In this document: piece after piece, positions 8,345-15,774 of the stretch | How positions within the stretch are numbered: the first letter of the stretch is position 1 | Layout of the letters: every line of letters begins with the position of its first letter | Assembly: GCA_965278965.1 (NCBI GenBank) | Contig: OZ257127.1 | Span: 1,860,001 to 1,924,000 of the forward strand | Source: UBA10649 sp965278965 | GTDB taxonomy: Bacteria; Actinomycetota; Actinomycetes; S36-B12 | DNA length: 64,000 bases | Reading direction: 5' to 3' | The notes under the pieces: model-generated | The model's database searches: none | What the model saw: only the letters and a program-made list of their open reading frames with translations | What the model was told of the DNA's origin: nothing | Translations under genes and position numbers: made by a program

Positions 8345-8456
8345 GGGCCGTTCCCCCGCGCCCGCTGCTGCGGGGCTCGCTAACGCTCACTCCTCGCGAC
8401 GGGCCGTTCCCCCGCGCCCGCTGCTGCGGGGCTCGCTAACGCTCACTCCTCGCGAC
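8345..8456. repeat. Perfect 56-bp tandem duplication
   Basis: Two exact head-to-tail copies, 8345-8400 and 8401-8456, followed by the first seven bases of a third (8457-8463). Each copy contains CGCTAACGCTCACTCCTCGC. The second copy supplies the last codons and TAG stop of the glycerophosphodiesterase gene; the first copy repeats that tail as non-coding DNA. This indicates a recent duplication of the gene's 3' end and flank. Confidence 0.95.
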
Positions 8457-9251
8457 GGGCCGTCCCAACAGCGACAGGACCCGCGCCGGCCGGTTCGTGA
8501 TGATCGCGTCGACGCCGAGGCGGACGCACAGCTCGACATCCGCCGGCTCATCGACTGTCCACACGTGCACCCGACCCCCGGCGTCGTGTACCCGGGCGAC
8601 GTAACCCGGGAACTCGCGGACGACGTGGATGCCCGGACCGGCGATCGGCACATCCGTCGGCAGAGAGCCGTCGCGGTACCGCCGCGGCACCTCGTCCATG
8701 AGGAACACCGTGTCGAGGGCCGGCGCGAGCTCGTGGACCCGCCGTACGGCCGAGCGGCTGAACGACATGACGCGAACACGCTCGGCACCGCCGTTGGTCG
8801 TCAACCCGAAGCGACGGAGCACCTCGATGAGGGCGTCCTCGACGTAACGCCCGTAGCGCGTCGGGTGCTTCGTCTCGATCGCGAACCGCAGTGTCGGGCT
8901 CGCGGCAAGGGTCGTCGCGAGCAGGGTGTGGAGCGTCAGGACCGAGGTGCGGCTCTCGTCCGGTACCGGGTCCTCGAAGTCCAGCCACGTATCGACATTC
9001 CGGCTGTAGTCGTAGGCGCTGAGCTGACCCAAGGTCTTGCTGCTGACCGCGCCGCGGCCGGTGCTGGTGCGGTCGACCTTCCGGTCATGCACGCAGACCA
9101 GCGCGCCGTCGACGGTCAGGCGCACATCGCACTCGATGGCGTCCGCGCCCTGCTCGATCGCCAGCATGTACGCGGCGAGGGAGTGCTCCGGCTCCTCCGA
9201 ACTCGCTCCACGATGCGCGACGACCTCGATGCGCGAGGACGACGAGGTCAC
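8436..9251 (-). CDS. Glycerophosphodiester phosphodiesterase family protein
   Basis: Predicted to hydrolyse glycerophosphodiesters to glycerol-3-phosphate and an alcohol. The GDPD TIM-barrel signature is clear: VVAHRGASSEEPEHS near residue 10, IECDVRLTVDGALVCVHD (metal-binding Glu and Asp, and catalytic His), IETKHP in the middle and VHVWTVDEP near the end. Length about 271 residues, normal for the family. No signal peptide, so it should be cytosolic. The GTG at 9251 is preferred; an in-frame ATG at 9287 would add 12 residues and approach the divergent gene. The last residues come from the tandem repeat, so the original C terminus may have been replaced. Confidence 0.88.
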   Translation of the reverse strand: MTSSSSRIEVVAHRGASSEEPEHSLAAYMLAIEQGADAIECDVRLTVDGALVCVHDRKVDRTSTGRGAVSSKTLGQLSAYDYSRNVDTWLDFEDPVPDESRTSVLTLHTLLATTLAASPTLRFAIETKHPTRYGRYVEDALIEVLRRFGLTTNGGAERVRVMSFSRSAVRRVHELAPALDTVFLMDEVPRRYRDGSLPTDVPIAGPGIHVVREFPGYVARVHDAGGRVHVWTVDEPADVELCVRLGVDAIITNRPARVLSLLGRPVARSER

Positions 9252-9304
9252 GGGGACAACTCTAGAAGCGCGGACCTGATCCCGCACTGTGGGAGAGTCG
9301 GCGG

Positions 9305-9961
9305 GTGCGGCGTGGCGACCTCGTCCTGCTCGATCTCGACGGGACCCTGACGGACTCTGCTCCCGGCATCATCGCCTGCATCCGGTACGCCCTGGATGGG
9401 TTCGGCCTGCCGGCGCCGGACGACGCCGTGCTGCGCGCGTACCTCGGGCCACCACTCACCGTGACGTTCGGTGCGCTCGGACTGCCGCCGGAGGACATCG
9501 ACGCGGCCATCGCGAAGTACCGCGAGCGGTACCACGACGTCGGGCTGTTCGAGAACGCCGTGTACCCCGGGGTCGTCGACATGCTCGATGCGCTAGGACC
9601 GGACTCGACGATCGCGGTCGCCACGTCAAAGCCCACGTACTCCGCGACACGGATCCTCGAGCACTTCGACCTCGCCGAGCGGTTCGCGTTCATCGGCGGT
9701 GCAGATCTCGCCGGGGAGCGGCACGACAAGGCCGCGGTGATCCGGCACACCCTGGACGAGCTCGACGCACTCGGCGTCGCGGTTCCCGTGAGCCGCACGG
9801 TGATGGTCGGCGACCGGGAGCACGACGTCCGGGGGGCAGCAGCGCACGGCATCGCGACCGTCGGCGTGCTGTGGGGCTACGGCTCGGCGGAGGAGCTGAC
9901 GCAGGCCGGCGCCGTCGCCATCGCCGCCACCCCCGCCGACCTCCCGCCCCTCCTCCGTTGA
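9305..9961 (+). CDS. HAD-superfamily hydrolase, phosphoglycolate-phosphatase-like
   Basis: Small-molecule phosphatase of the Gph/PGMB-like HAD branch. It has LLDLDGTLTDSAPG (Asp10, Asp12), a helical cap, the Ser/Thr motif in VATSKPTYS, the motif III lysine (in HDKAAVI), and GDREHDVRGAAAHG as motif IV. 218 residues, a normal length. The substrate may be phosphoglycolate or another C2/C3 or sugar phosphate; the sequence does not decide. The GTG at 9305 is leaderless or nearly so. The gene ends inside the left arm of the palindrome at 9956. Confidence 0.87.
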   Translation: MRRGDLVLLDLDGTLTDSAPGIIACIRYALDGFGLPAPDDAVLRAYLGPPLTVTFGALGLPPEDIDAAIAKYRERYHDVGLFENAVYPGVVDMLDALGPDSTIAVATSKPTYSATRILEHFDLAERFAFIGGADLAGERHDKAAVIRHTLDELDALGVAVPVSRTVMVGDREHDVRGAAAHGIATVGVLWGYGSAEELTQAGAVAIAATPADLPPLLR

Positions 9962-10019
9962 CTGTGCAGTTGTGCCCCGGATTCGGTCGGTGAACCGGGG
10001 CACAACTGCACAATCGACG
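9956..10019. repeat. Dispersed palindrome, copy 2
   Basis: Arms 9956-9980 and 9995-10019 match with only two mismatches over 25 bases. The inner arm is GCAGTTGTGCCCCGG and its partner CCGGGGCACAACTGC; the loop region reads TCGGTGAA. It overlaps the stop of the HAD gene and ends with CGACGAAGG, as other copies do. The core is shared with the copies at 10998 and 28786. Confidence 0.85.
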
Positions 10020-10117
10020 AAGGTCTGCGCTGTCCCCAACTGAATGCCCTGTTGTCGATTGTCCCCAGGGGCCTGTCCTGGCGTCCACATCACGCCGTCA
10101 GCGATGACTGTGCGCGC

Positions 10118-11002
10118 ATGCGAGAGCCACGTCGTCCAAGCCCGCCCGTGTTCACCGTGACCGCCGACGGCGGGGCCGGCCTGACCCGACGCCAGGCACA
10201 GGCAGCCGGGTTCTCAACGCCGTCGCGCGGCATCCGCGTACGGATCGGAACGGACCCGGATCCGACCGACCACCTGCGTGCGATCTCGTCCGTGAGCTCG
10301 CCGGATGCGGTACTCACCGACCTGACGGCCGTCCGGCTGTGGCACCTGCCCGTCTCGACCTCCCACGCAGGGGACGCCACGACTGTGGTGAGCGTTCCCG
10401 CGGACGCCGCTCATGCACGTAGACGCGGTGTCCGGGGCCGGCGGGTCCTCCTTCCCGACGACCACGTCACGACTCTCGACGGCCTTCGGGTGACTACGCC
10501 GGAACGCACCTGGCTGGACTGCGCGGCCTCCCTCTGGCTAACCGACCTCGTCGCGATGGGCGACACGATCCTCCGTCGAGGGCTCGCCACCGAGCAGTCG
10601 CTGGCCCAGATGTGTCATTGGGGCTTCCGCCGGCGCGGAGTGGCCACGGCCAGGAAGGCCTTGACCTTGCTCGACGCCGGTAGCGAGTCCCCCGGCGAGT
10701 CGTGGACAAGGGTTGCCCTCGTCACCGGTGGCATTCGGAGACCGCGCTAAAACGTGGACGTTTTCGATGCCGGCACCTGGCTGGCCCGGGTCGACCTCCT
10801 GTGGCAGCCCGAGCGCGTCGTCGTCGAGTACGACGGCCGCGTGCACCTCCCGGAAGAGCAGCGCCGCAAGGACGCCCTACGGCGGAACCTCCTGCAAGAG
10901 GCGGGCTACGACCTCCTGGTCTTCACGGCCGCGGACCTGCGCCATCCCGAACGCATGTGCGCACTAGTGCGATCGGCTCTCCGCCGCGCCGCCCCCCATT
11001 GA
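10118..11002 (+). pseudogene. DUF559/AbiEi-like protein interrupted by an in-frame TAA
   Basis: The reading frame encodes one protein of a common actinobacterial family: an N-terminal winged-helix-like part (LTRRQAQAAGF), a middle part with VTTPERTWLDCAA, and a C-terminal DUF559/Vsr-like endonuclease-fold part (ARVDLLWQPERVVVEYDGR, then LVFTAADLRHPERM). A single TAA at 10748-10750 splits it after the 210th codon; reading resumes in the same frame with no indel. Without the stop it would be 294 codons. The downstream part has a GTG at 10754 but no Shine-Dalgarno, so I treat it as a nonsense pseudogene rather than two genes. The exact start is uncertain. Confidence 0.8.
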
Positions 11003-11060
11003 GTGTGCAGAAGAGCCCCAGTTTCGGTACCTGAACCGGGGCTCACCTGCACACTCAACG
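10998..11060. repeat. Dispersed palindrome, copy 3, between convergent genes
   Basis: Arms about 10998-11020 and 11036-11060. The left carries TTGAGTGTGCAG and GAGCCCC; the right carries GAACCGGGGCTCACCTGC then ACACTCAACGAAGG. It contains the stop codon of the DUF559 pseudogene and lies just before the stop of the oxidoreductase at 11075, fitting a bidirectional transcript end. Confidence 0.82.
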
Positions 11061-11074
11061 AAGGGGAGTGGGGG

Positions 11075-12451
11075 TTAGGGGAAGAGGACGCCGGGGTTCA
11101 TCAGGTCGTGGGGGTCCCAGGCGGTCTTGATCGCACGCATCGCGGCGATCTCCGCCGCCGACCGGCACAGATGCAGGTCGGCCGCCTTCGACCGGCCGAC
11201 GCCGTGCTCGGCAGAGATAGAGCCGCCGTAGCGCGCAACACAGTCGAGCACGACGTGGTCGACGGCGGTGTCGTCGCCCTCCGGCCCGTAGATTTCGACG
11301 TGGATGTTGCCGTCGGCGAGGTGGCCGAAGACACCGAACTGCTCGACCGTCGGATACGCCCGCATGAGCCCGGCCAACTCCTCGCACGCGTCCGCCAGCA
11401 CGGCCAGTGGCACCGACACGTCGAGCTTGTGGGTGAGCCCGAGCGACGAGAACGCCTCGCCCTGCGCCTCCCGGTAGGACCACAGCCGACCCTGCTCGCT
11501 GACGTCGAGCCCGACAACGACGTCGGCGTCGTCCAGCCCCACGAGGCCGGACGCGTCTCCCCCGTCGACGACCTCCAGCAGCAGCACGACCGGGTGGCGG
11601 TGCTCGAGCGGCCAGGGCAGGCCGCGCAGCCGCGCAGCGAGCTCGACCCCCGTCTGGTCGACGACCTCCGCGGCGAGCAGCCGCGTGCCCGGCGCGACGC
11701 ACGTCGACATCCGCTCCAGCGCCATGGCATACGACGAGCAGCCGACGAGCGCGACGCTGGTGCGCCCCGCGGGCCGGTGCAGCCGCAGGCGCACCGCGGT
11801 GATCACCGCGAGCGTGCCCTCGGACCCGCACAGCAGCGCCCCGAGGTCGTAGCCGGTGTTGTCCTTGAGCAGCCCGGCCAGGTGCGAGACGACCGAGCCG
11901 TCGGGCAGCACAGCCTCGATCCCGACCACCTGCGCCCGGGTCATGCCGTACGCGATGACGTGGATCCCGCCCGCGTTCGTCGCGACGGTGCCGCCGATCG
12001 TCGCCGAGTCGCGCGCGGCCAGGTCGACCCCATACGACCAGCCGGCTGCCGTGGCGGCCGCCCGCACATCGGCGAGGGTCGCCCCGGCGCCGGCGGTGAG
12101 CTGGCCCGAGAGGTCGTCGACCGGTCCGAGATGAGTGAGCCGCCGGGTCGACAGCACGACCGGCGCGGGCACGTCGGCGCGCGCCGGCCCCGGAACGCTG
12201 CCGCCGACCAGTCCGGTGTTGCCGCCCTGCGGGACGAGCGGCACCCCGCTCGCGGCGCACGCGCGCACCACGGCGGCGACCTCGTCGACCGACGACGGCC
12301 GGACGACCGCGAGCGCCGGCCCGCCGAACCGCCGCGACCAGTCGACGACGTACTGGTCCATCAACGCGGGGTCGGTCACGACGTGCGCGTCGCCGACGGC
12401 CGCGCGCAGCCGCGCGACCACGTCGTCCGGCGCCGGGCGGGTGTCGGTCAC
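11075..12451 (-). CDS. FAD-linked 2-hydroxyacid dehydrogenase (GlcD / D-2-hydroxyglutarate dehydrogenase type)
   Basis: FAD-binding oxidoreductase of the VAO/PCMH family oxidising a D-2-hydroxyacid such as lactate, glycolate or 2-hydroxyglutarate. The FAD-binding domain shows VPQGGNTGLVGGS, then ARDSATIGGTVATNAGG and GLLKDNTGYDLGALLCGSEG. The C-terminal cap has FGHLADGNIHVEI, EHGVGRSK and the terminal DPHDLMNPGVLFP, all typical. 458 residues. The GTG at 12451 has AAGGAT seven bases upstream. It is divergent from a secreted-protein gene and unconnected to its neighbours by function. Confidence 0.88.
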   Translation of the reverse strand: MTDTRPAPDDVVARLRAAVGDAHVVTDPALMDQYVVDWSRRFGGPALAVVRPSSVDEVAAVVRACAASGVPLVPQGGNTGLVGGSVPGPARADVPAPVVLSTRRLTHLGPVDDLSGQLTAGAGATLADVRAAATAAGWSYGVDLAARDSATIGGTVATNAGGIHVIAYGMTRAQVVGIEAVLPDGSVVSHLAGLLKDNTGYDLGALLCGSEGTLAVITAVRLRLHRPAGRTSVALVGCSSYAMALERMSTCVAPGTRLLAAEVVDQTGVELAARLRGLPWPLEHRHPVVLLLEVVDGGDASGLVGLDDADVVVGLDVSEQGRLWSYREAQGEAFSSLGLTHKLDVSVPLAVLADACEELAGLMRAYPTVEQFGVFGHLADGNIHVEIYGPEGDDTAVDHVVLDCVARYGGSISAEHGVGRSKAADLHLCRSAAEIAAMRAIKTAWDPHDLMNPGVLFP

Positions 12452-12492
12452 GGGGTTATCCTTGCCGAACCGGTCCACGACGGGAGGTCCTG

Positions 12493-13095
12493 GTGCGCGT
12501 CCCTCGCGCGGCCGTGTCGGTCGCCGCTCTCGTCGTCGCCCTCGCGGGCGCGACGCTCACGGGCGCGTCCCCGGCCACCGCGGCGGTCGACCCCCTGACG
12601 GTCCCGGCGTCCGGCACGTTCTCGTTCACGACCGCGAACGGCATCCTGCCGACCTGGTCCAGCGACGACATCGTCCTCGTCGGGGTCTCGCCGGGGTCGG
12701 TGGTCACCTCGGCGTCGAACCTGAGCTCGCGGGTCAGCATGCCCATCGTCGCCAAGACCGGCTCCGCCAACGCGGCCGCAGGCGGCTTTCGTATCTACAA
12801 CTCCCGCACCGGCGAGAACGTGCGCTGCTCGACGCCGACGATCGACACGCGGGCCCGCGTCGTCGACTGCGTCCTGCCGACCGGCAAGAACGCCGAGCTC
12901 CTGCGGATCTCCTCGATCGGGCGCCGGTCCGTCGTCACCGGCGGCTCGACGATCACCTGGGTCTACCGCAAGATCGTCCTTCGCATCAACGGCCAGGACA
13001 TGGCCGATCTGCTCAACACCACGCTCGACTCCACCGCGTTCAGCCCGTACGTCACCGTCGGGATCGGCGACCTCGTCGTCACGCGCGACCTCTAG
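12493..13095 (+). CDS. Secreted protein of unknown function
   Basis: 200-residue protein with a clear signal peptide: basic start (MRVPR), hydrophobic stretch VAALVVALAGATLTG and a probable cleavage after ATAA near residue 31. The mature part is rich in Ser, Thr, Val and beta-prone segments, with two cysteines (in VRCSTP and VDCVLP) that could form a disulfide. No enzymatic motif is seen. The GTG start has GGGAGG upstream. It precedes a second secreted protein, and the two may be co-regulated. Confidence 0.75.
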   Translation: MRVPRAAVSVAALVVALAGATLTGASPATAAVDPLTVPASGTFSFTTANGILPTWSSDDIVLVGVSPGSVVTSASNLSSRVSMPIVAKTGSANAAAGGFRIYNSRTGENVRCSTPTIDTRARVVDCVLPTGKNAELLRISSIGRRSVVTGGSTITWVYRKIVLRINGQDMADLLNTTLDSTAFSPYVTVGIGDLVVTRDL

Positions 13096-13120
13096 CACGC
13101 AGCGCCCTTCCGTCGACCGC

Positions 13121-13164
13121 AGCGTCCACAGGGCGCCGGCTCATCTCGGCGCCGTCCACAGGGC
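13121..13164. promoter_or_regulatory. Pair of exact 14-bp direct repeats in the gap between two secreted-protein genes
   Basis: CGTCCACAGGGCGC occurs at 13121-13134 and again at 13151-13164, start-to-start spacing 30 bases (about three helical turns). TCGACCG also occurs on both sides (13111 and 13181). The gap 13096-13243 contains no gene. Repeats on the same face of the helix upstream of a start are typical of a regulator binding site; no specific regulator is implied by the sequence. Confidence 0.4.
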
Positions 13165-13243
13165 GCAGCACGGGGCTTTCATTCGACCGGCATGACGACC
13201 GACCCTGTCCGCGCGGCCATCGGGGCCGCCGGCAGGAGGACCC

Positions 13244-14407
13244 ATGAACGCCCACCGCACCCTCGTCCGGACGGCCGTCGCGGCCGGCGTCGCGGCCCTG
13301 TCGCTCTCGGTGCTCTCGGCCGCCCCGGCGCACGCCGACGACGTGATCGCCGTCGACCGAGCAGCTCCTGCGCCAGCCGCGGCAGGCGCCGTCACCGCGC
13401 CGGCGATCACGGCCGCGGCGAGCAGCCCGCGCGCGATCCTCGTGAGCAACCACGGGGGACGGCCGGTGAGCCTGTACGCCAAGGGCGAGCCCCGACGCAG
13501 CACCGTCCCGGCGAGCACACGACCCGTCCGGTTCACCGGCCTCACCCCGGGCCGCACCTACGTCGTGGTCGTCGGCGGCGCGGAGCTGGGCCGCGTCGCC
13601 GCGCTGGACCGCCCGCTCGCGGCCTCCGGGCTCACCGTCCGTTCCACCAGGGAGCGCGGAACCGTCGCCCTCACGTGGCGGCACACGTCGACGTCAACCA
13701 CCGGCGGCAGCAGCGTCTGGTACGACGTGGCGGCGACCAGCACGACGGCCCCCACGGTCCGCCAGCGCGTCAGCACCGCCCGCTCCGCGCGGATGGCCGG
13801 GCTCGACCCGACGGCGCTCTACGCGTTCACCGTGACCCCGCGCAACAGCGCCGGCGCGGGGCGGTCGAGCACCGCCCGCATGTCCCGGCCGCTGGAGGCT
13901 CCCCAGCCGGCGGCCGTCGCGACGACGCCGACCGCGCTACCGACACCGACCCCGAGCCCGACGGCCACGCCGGCACCCGCAGCGGCTCCGGCGCCGGCAC
14001 CCGCGCCTGCGCCTGCGCCGCCGACGACCCGCACCGTCTACGTCTGCCCGAGCGGTTCGACCCAGACGACCGCCGGAGGCTGCGTCATCACGAAGGCGTA
14101 CACGTACTCGACCCTCGCCTACACGTTCCACACGCAGACGACCGGACCGGCGCCGATCCTCGACGAGTACTCCACGACGGCCCGGGCCTGCCCCGGCGGC
14201 TACAACCTCGAGGACTACGGCTGGGTCCTGTACTGCCGGCGCTACGGCGCCGCACCGACCACGAAGGTCAAGGATGCGACGCCGGCGGGATACACCGACG
14301 ACGGAGCTCGGTGGGTCCGCAAGGACGCCGCCCCCGAGGGGTTCGTCGACGACGGCACGGTCTGGGTCCGCACAGTCCCGAAGGTGGCGCAGGTGGTCCC
14401 GGCCTGA
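13244..14407 (+). CDS. Secreted fibronectin-III-like protein with Pro/Ala/Thr linker
   Basis: 387 residues. The signal peptide runs to about AHA at residue 32. Residues around 125-220 look like a fibronectin type III fold (GTVALTWRHTS, then LDPTALYAFTVTPRNSAG). A low-complexity linker of Pro, Ala and Thr follows (about 228-263), then a C-terminal region with four cysteines (YVCPSG, GGCV, ACPGG, YCRR) and two short tandem repeats, TPAGYTDDGARWVR and APEGFVDDGTVWVR. No catalytic residues are recognised; it may bind a polymer or another surface component. The ATG has a strong AGGAGG. Confidence 0.75.
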   Translation: MNAHRTLVRTAVAAGVAALSLSVLSAAPAHADDVIAVDRAAPAPAAAGAVTAPAITAAASSPRAILVSNHGGRPVSLYAKGEPRRSTVPASTRPVRFTGLTPGRTYVVVVGGAELGRVAALDRPLAASGLTVRSTRERGTVALTWRHTSTSTTGGSSVWYDVAATSTTAPTVRQRVSTARSARMAGLDPTALYAFTVTPRNSAGAGRSSTARMSRPLEAPQPAAVATTPTALPTPTPSPTATPAPAAAPAPAPAPAPAPPTTRTVYVCPSGSTQTTAGGCVITKAYTYSTLAYTFHTQTTGPAPILDEYSTTARACPGGYNLEDYGWVLYCRRYGAAPTTKVKDATPAGYTDDGARWVRKDAAPEGFVDDGTVWVRTVPKVAQVVPA

Positions 14408-14469
14408 GCCTGCGCGCCCTCGGACCCGCAGCCCCGGGCGCCCCCCGGCCTCCTTTGTAGGCTCACGGC

Positions 14470-15774
14470 GTGCCGGACGCCAGGCGTGAGCGACCCGCAG
14501 CCGCGGCCCGGGTCGTCGCGGCCGTCATCCCGCCTGCCGCGGCGGCCATCGCCGTCACCGCTGCGCTGCGGACCGGTGCCTGGACGGCCTGGGGCGTCTC
14601 CCCCATGCCGTCGAAGATCGACTCGGGGACGTCCTTCGCGGACCTGGCCAACATCACCTCCACCGCGCAGTGCATCGAGCGCGGCTGGGACTACACGACC
14701 TGCGACCCCTACGGCCGCCTGTTCCAGCCCTACGTCGTGCTGCCGGCCCGCATGCTCGCCGCCGTCGGTCTCGACATGGGAGCGACGCCCGTCCTCGGGC
14801 TGCTGCTAGCGACGGCCTACGTCCTGGGCGTGGCCGTGCTCGCCGTGGCGGTCGCGGTCCACTGGCGCGGCTCCTGGCCCGGCGTCGTGGGCGCGGCCGC
14901 GGTTCTCGGCCTCGCCTCCATCGCGCCGCCGGCGATGCTCGCGGTGGAACGCGGCCAGGTCGAGCTCCTCACCTTCGCCCTCGCCTGCGTCGGGCTCGTG
15001 CTCCTTCCCGCGCAACGTGCGTGGCTCCGGGCCGTGGGTGCGGTCGCCGCCGTCCTCGCCGTCGTCACGAAGTTCGTGGCGCTCGGTGCCCTCGCTCCCA
15101 TCGTGCAGCGGCGCCGGCCAACGCCGGCCGCCCTCATCGCGCTCGCCGGCGGGATCGTGTTCTGCCTCGTGCTCCTGCCCGACGTGATCCAGGCGAGCCG
15201 AGCGGCGCGGACGTCGGAGCCCGGGACGACCCGGCCCCAGCTCGGCGCGGTCACGCTGCCGGCGACGTGGCTCAGCGGCGACCCCATCGGCAACATCCCG
15301 GACGCCGCCGTGGTGGCTCACTGGGGGACGCTGCTCGCCGTCAGCGCAGTCGTGGCGGTCGCGGCCGTCGTCCTCGCGGCCTTGGTCCTCACCCCGGCAC
15401 GGACGTCGGCCCTGTCAGCCCAGCCGGTCGCGCGCTGGCTCGTGGTCGGCGGCACGGGCATCCTGCTCCCCGTGTACGTCCTCGGCCTCGCCCACGACTA
15501 CCGGCTGATCTTCGCCCTGCCGATCCTCGCCGGGCTGTGCCTGTGGGCCGGCGCCGCGAGCGGTCGCGAGCAGGCGCTCGCCGTGGGCCTGGCCGCCTGT
15601 GCGCTCGTCGCGATCGCGACCGGCGCCGCGATGGTGGCGTCGCCCGGCGGCTTCCTCCTTCCCCGCGCCGGGCTCGTCGCCGGTGACGTCGCCCTCTTCG
15701 TCACGCTCGTCGCAGGCGGCGGACTGTGGCTGCGTGGCCTGCTCCCCACCCGCGAGGTGACCCATGCCGACTGA
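14470..15774 (+). CDS. Polytopic membrane protein, GT-C-type glycosyltransferase-like (GT87-like)
   Basis: 434-residue protein with about ten hydrophobic helices. After the first helix a periplasmic loop contains CIERGWDYTTCDPYGRLFQPY, and a later segment reads MLAVERGQVELL, resembling the ERGN-like motif of GT87/DUF2029 proteins. Such enzymes transfer a sugar from a polyprenyl phosphate donor outside the membrane. Assignment rests on topology and one motif and is tentative. It starts a tightly packed five-gene plus-strand operon, its end overlapping the next gene by 11 bases. Confidence 0.6.
   Translation: MPDARRERPAAAARVVAAVIPPAAAAIAVTAALRTGAWTAWGVSPMPSKIDSGTSFADLANITSTAQCIERGWDYTTCDPYGRLFQPYVVLPARMLAAVGLDMGATPVLGLLLATAYVLGVAVLAVAVAVHWRGSWPGVVGAAAVLGLASIAPPAMLAVERGQVELLTFALACVGLVLLPAQRAWLRAVGAVAAVLAVVTKFVALGALAPIVQRRRPTPAALIALAGGIVFCLVLLPDVIQASRAARTSEPGTTRPQLGAVTLPATWLSGDPIGNIPDAAVVAHWGTLLAVSAVVAVAAVVLAALVLTPARTSALSAQPVARWLVVGGTGILLPVYVLGLAHDYRLIFALPILAGLCLWAGAASGREQALAVGLAACALVAIATGAAMVASPGGFLLPRAGLVAGDVALFVTLVAGGGLWLRGLLPTREVTHAD

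Noticed and set aside
8345..8463. Possible CRISPR array
   Set aside because: Two adjacent 56-base copies with no spacers and no cas genes.
7290..9350. A long plus-strand frame of 686 codons
   Set aside because: It is antisense to the SEC-C and GDPD genes, whose conserved motifs are on the minus strand; its composition is typical of GC-rich shadow frames.
10754..11002. A separate small DUF559 gene starting at GTG 10754
   Set aside because: No ribosome site, and the frame is continuous with the upstream half, so a nonsense-interrupted gene is the simpler reading.
11003..12598. A 531-codon plus-strand frame
   Set aside because: Antisense to the FAD-linked dehydrogenase, with Arg/Pro-rich composition and no domain motif.
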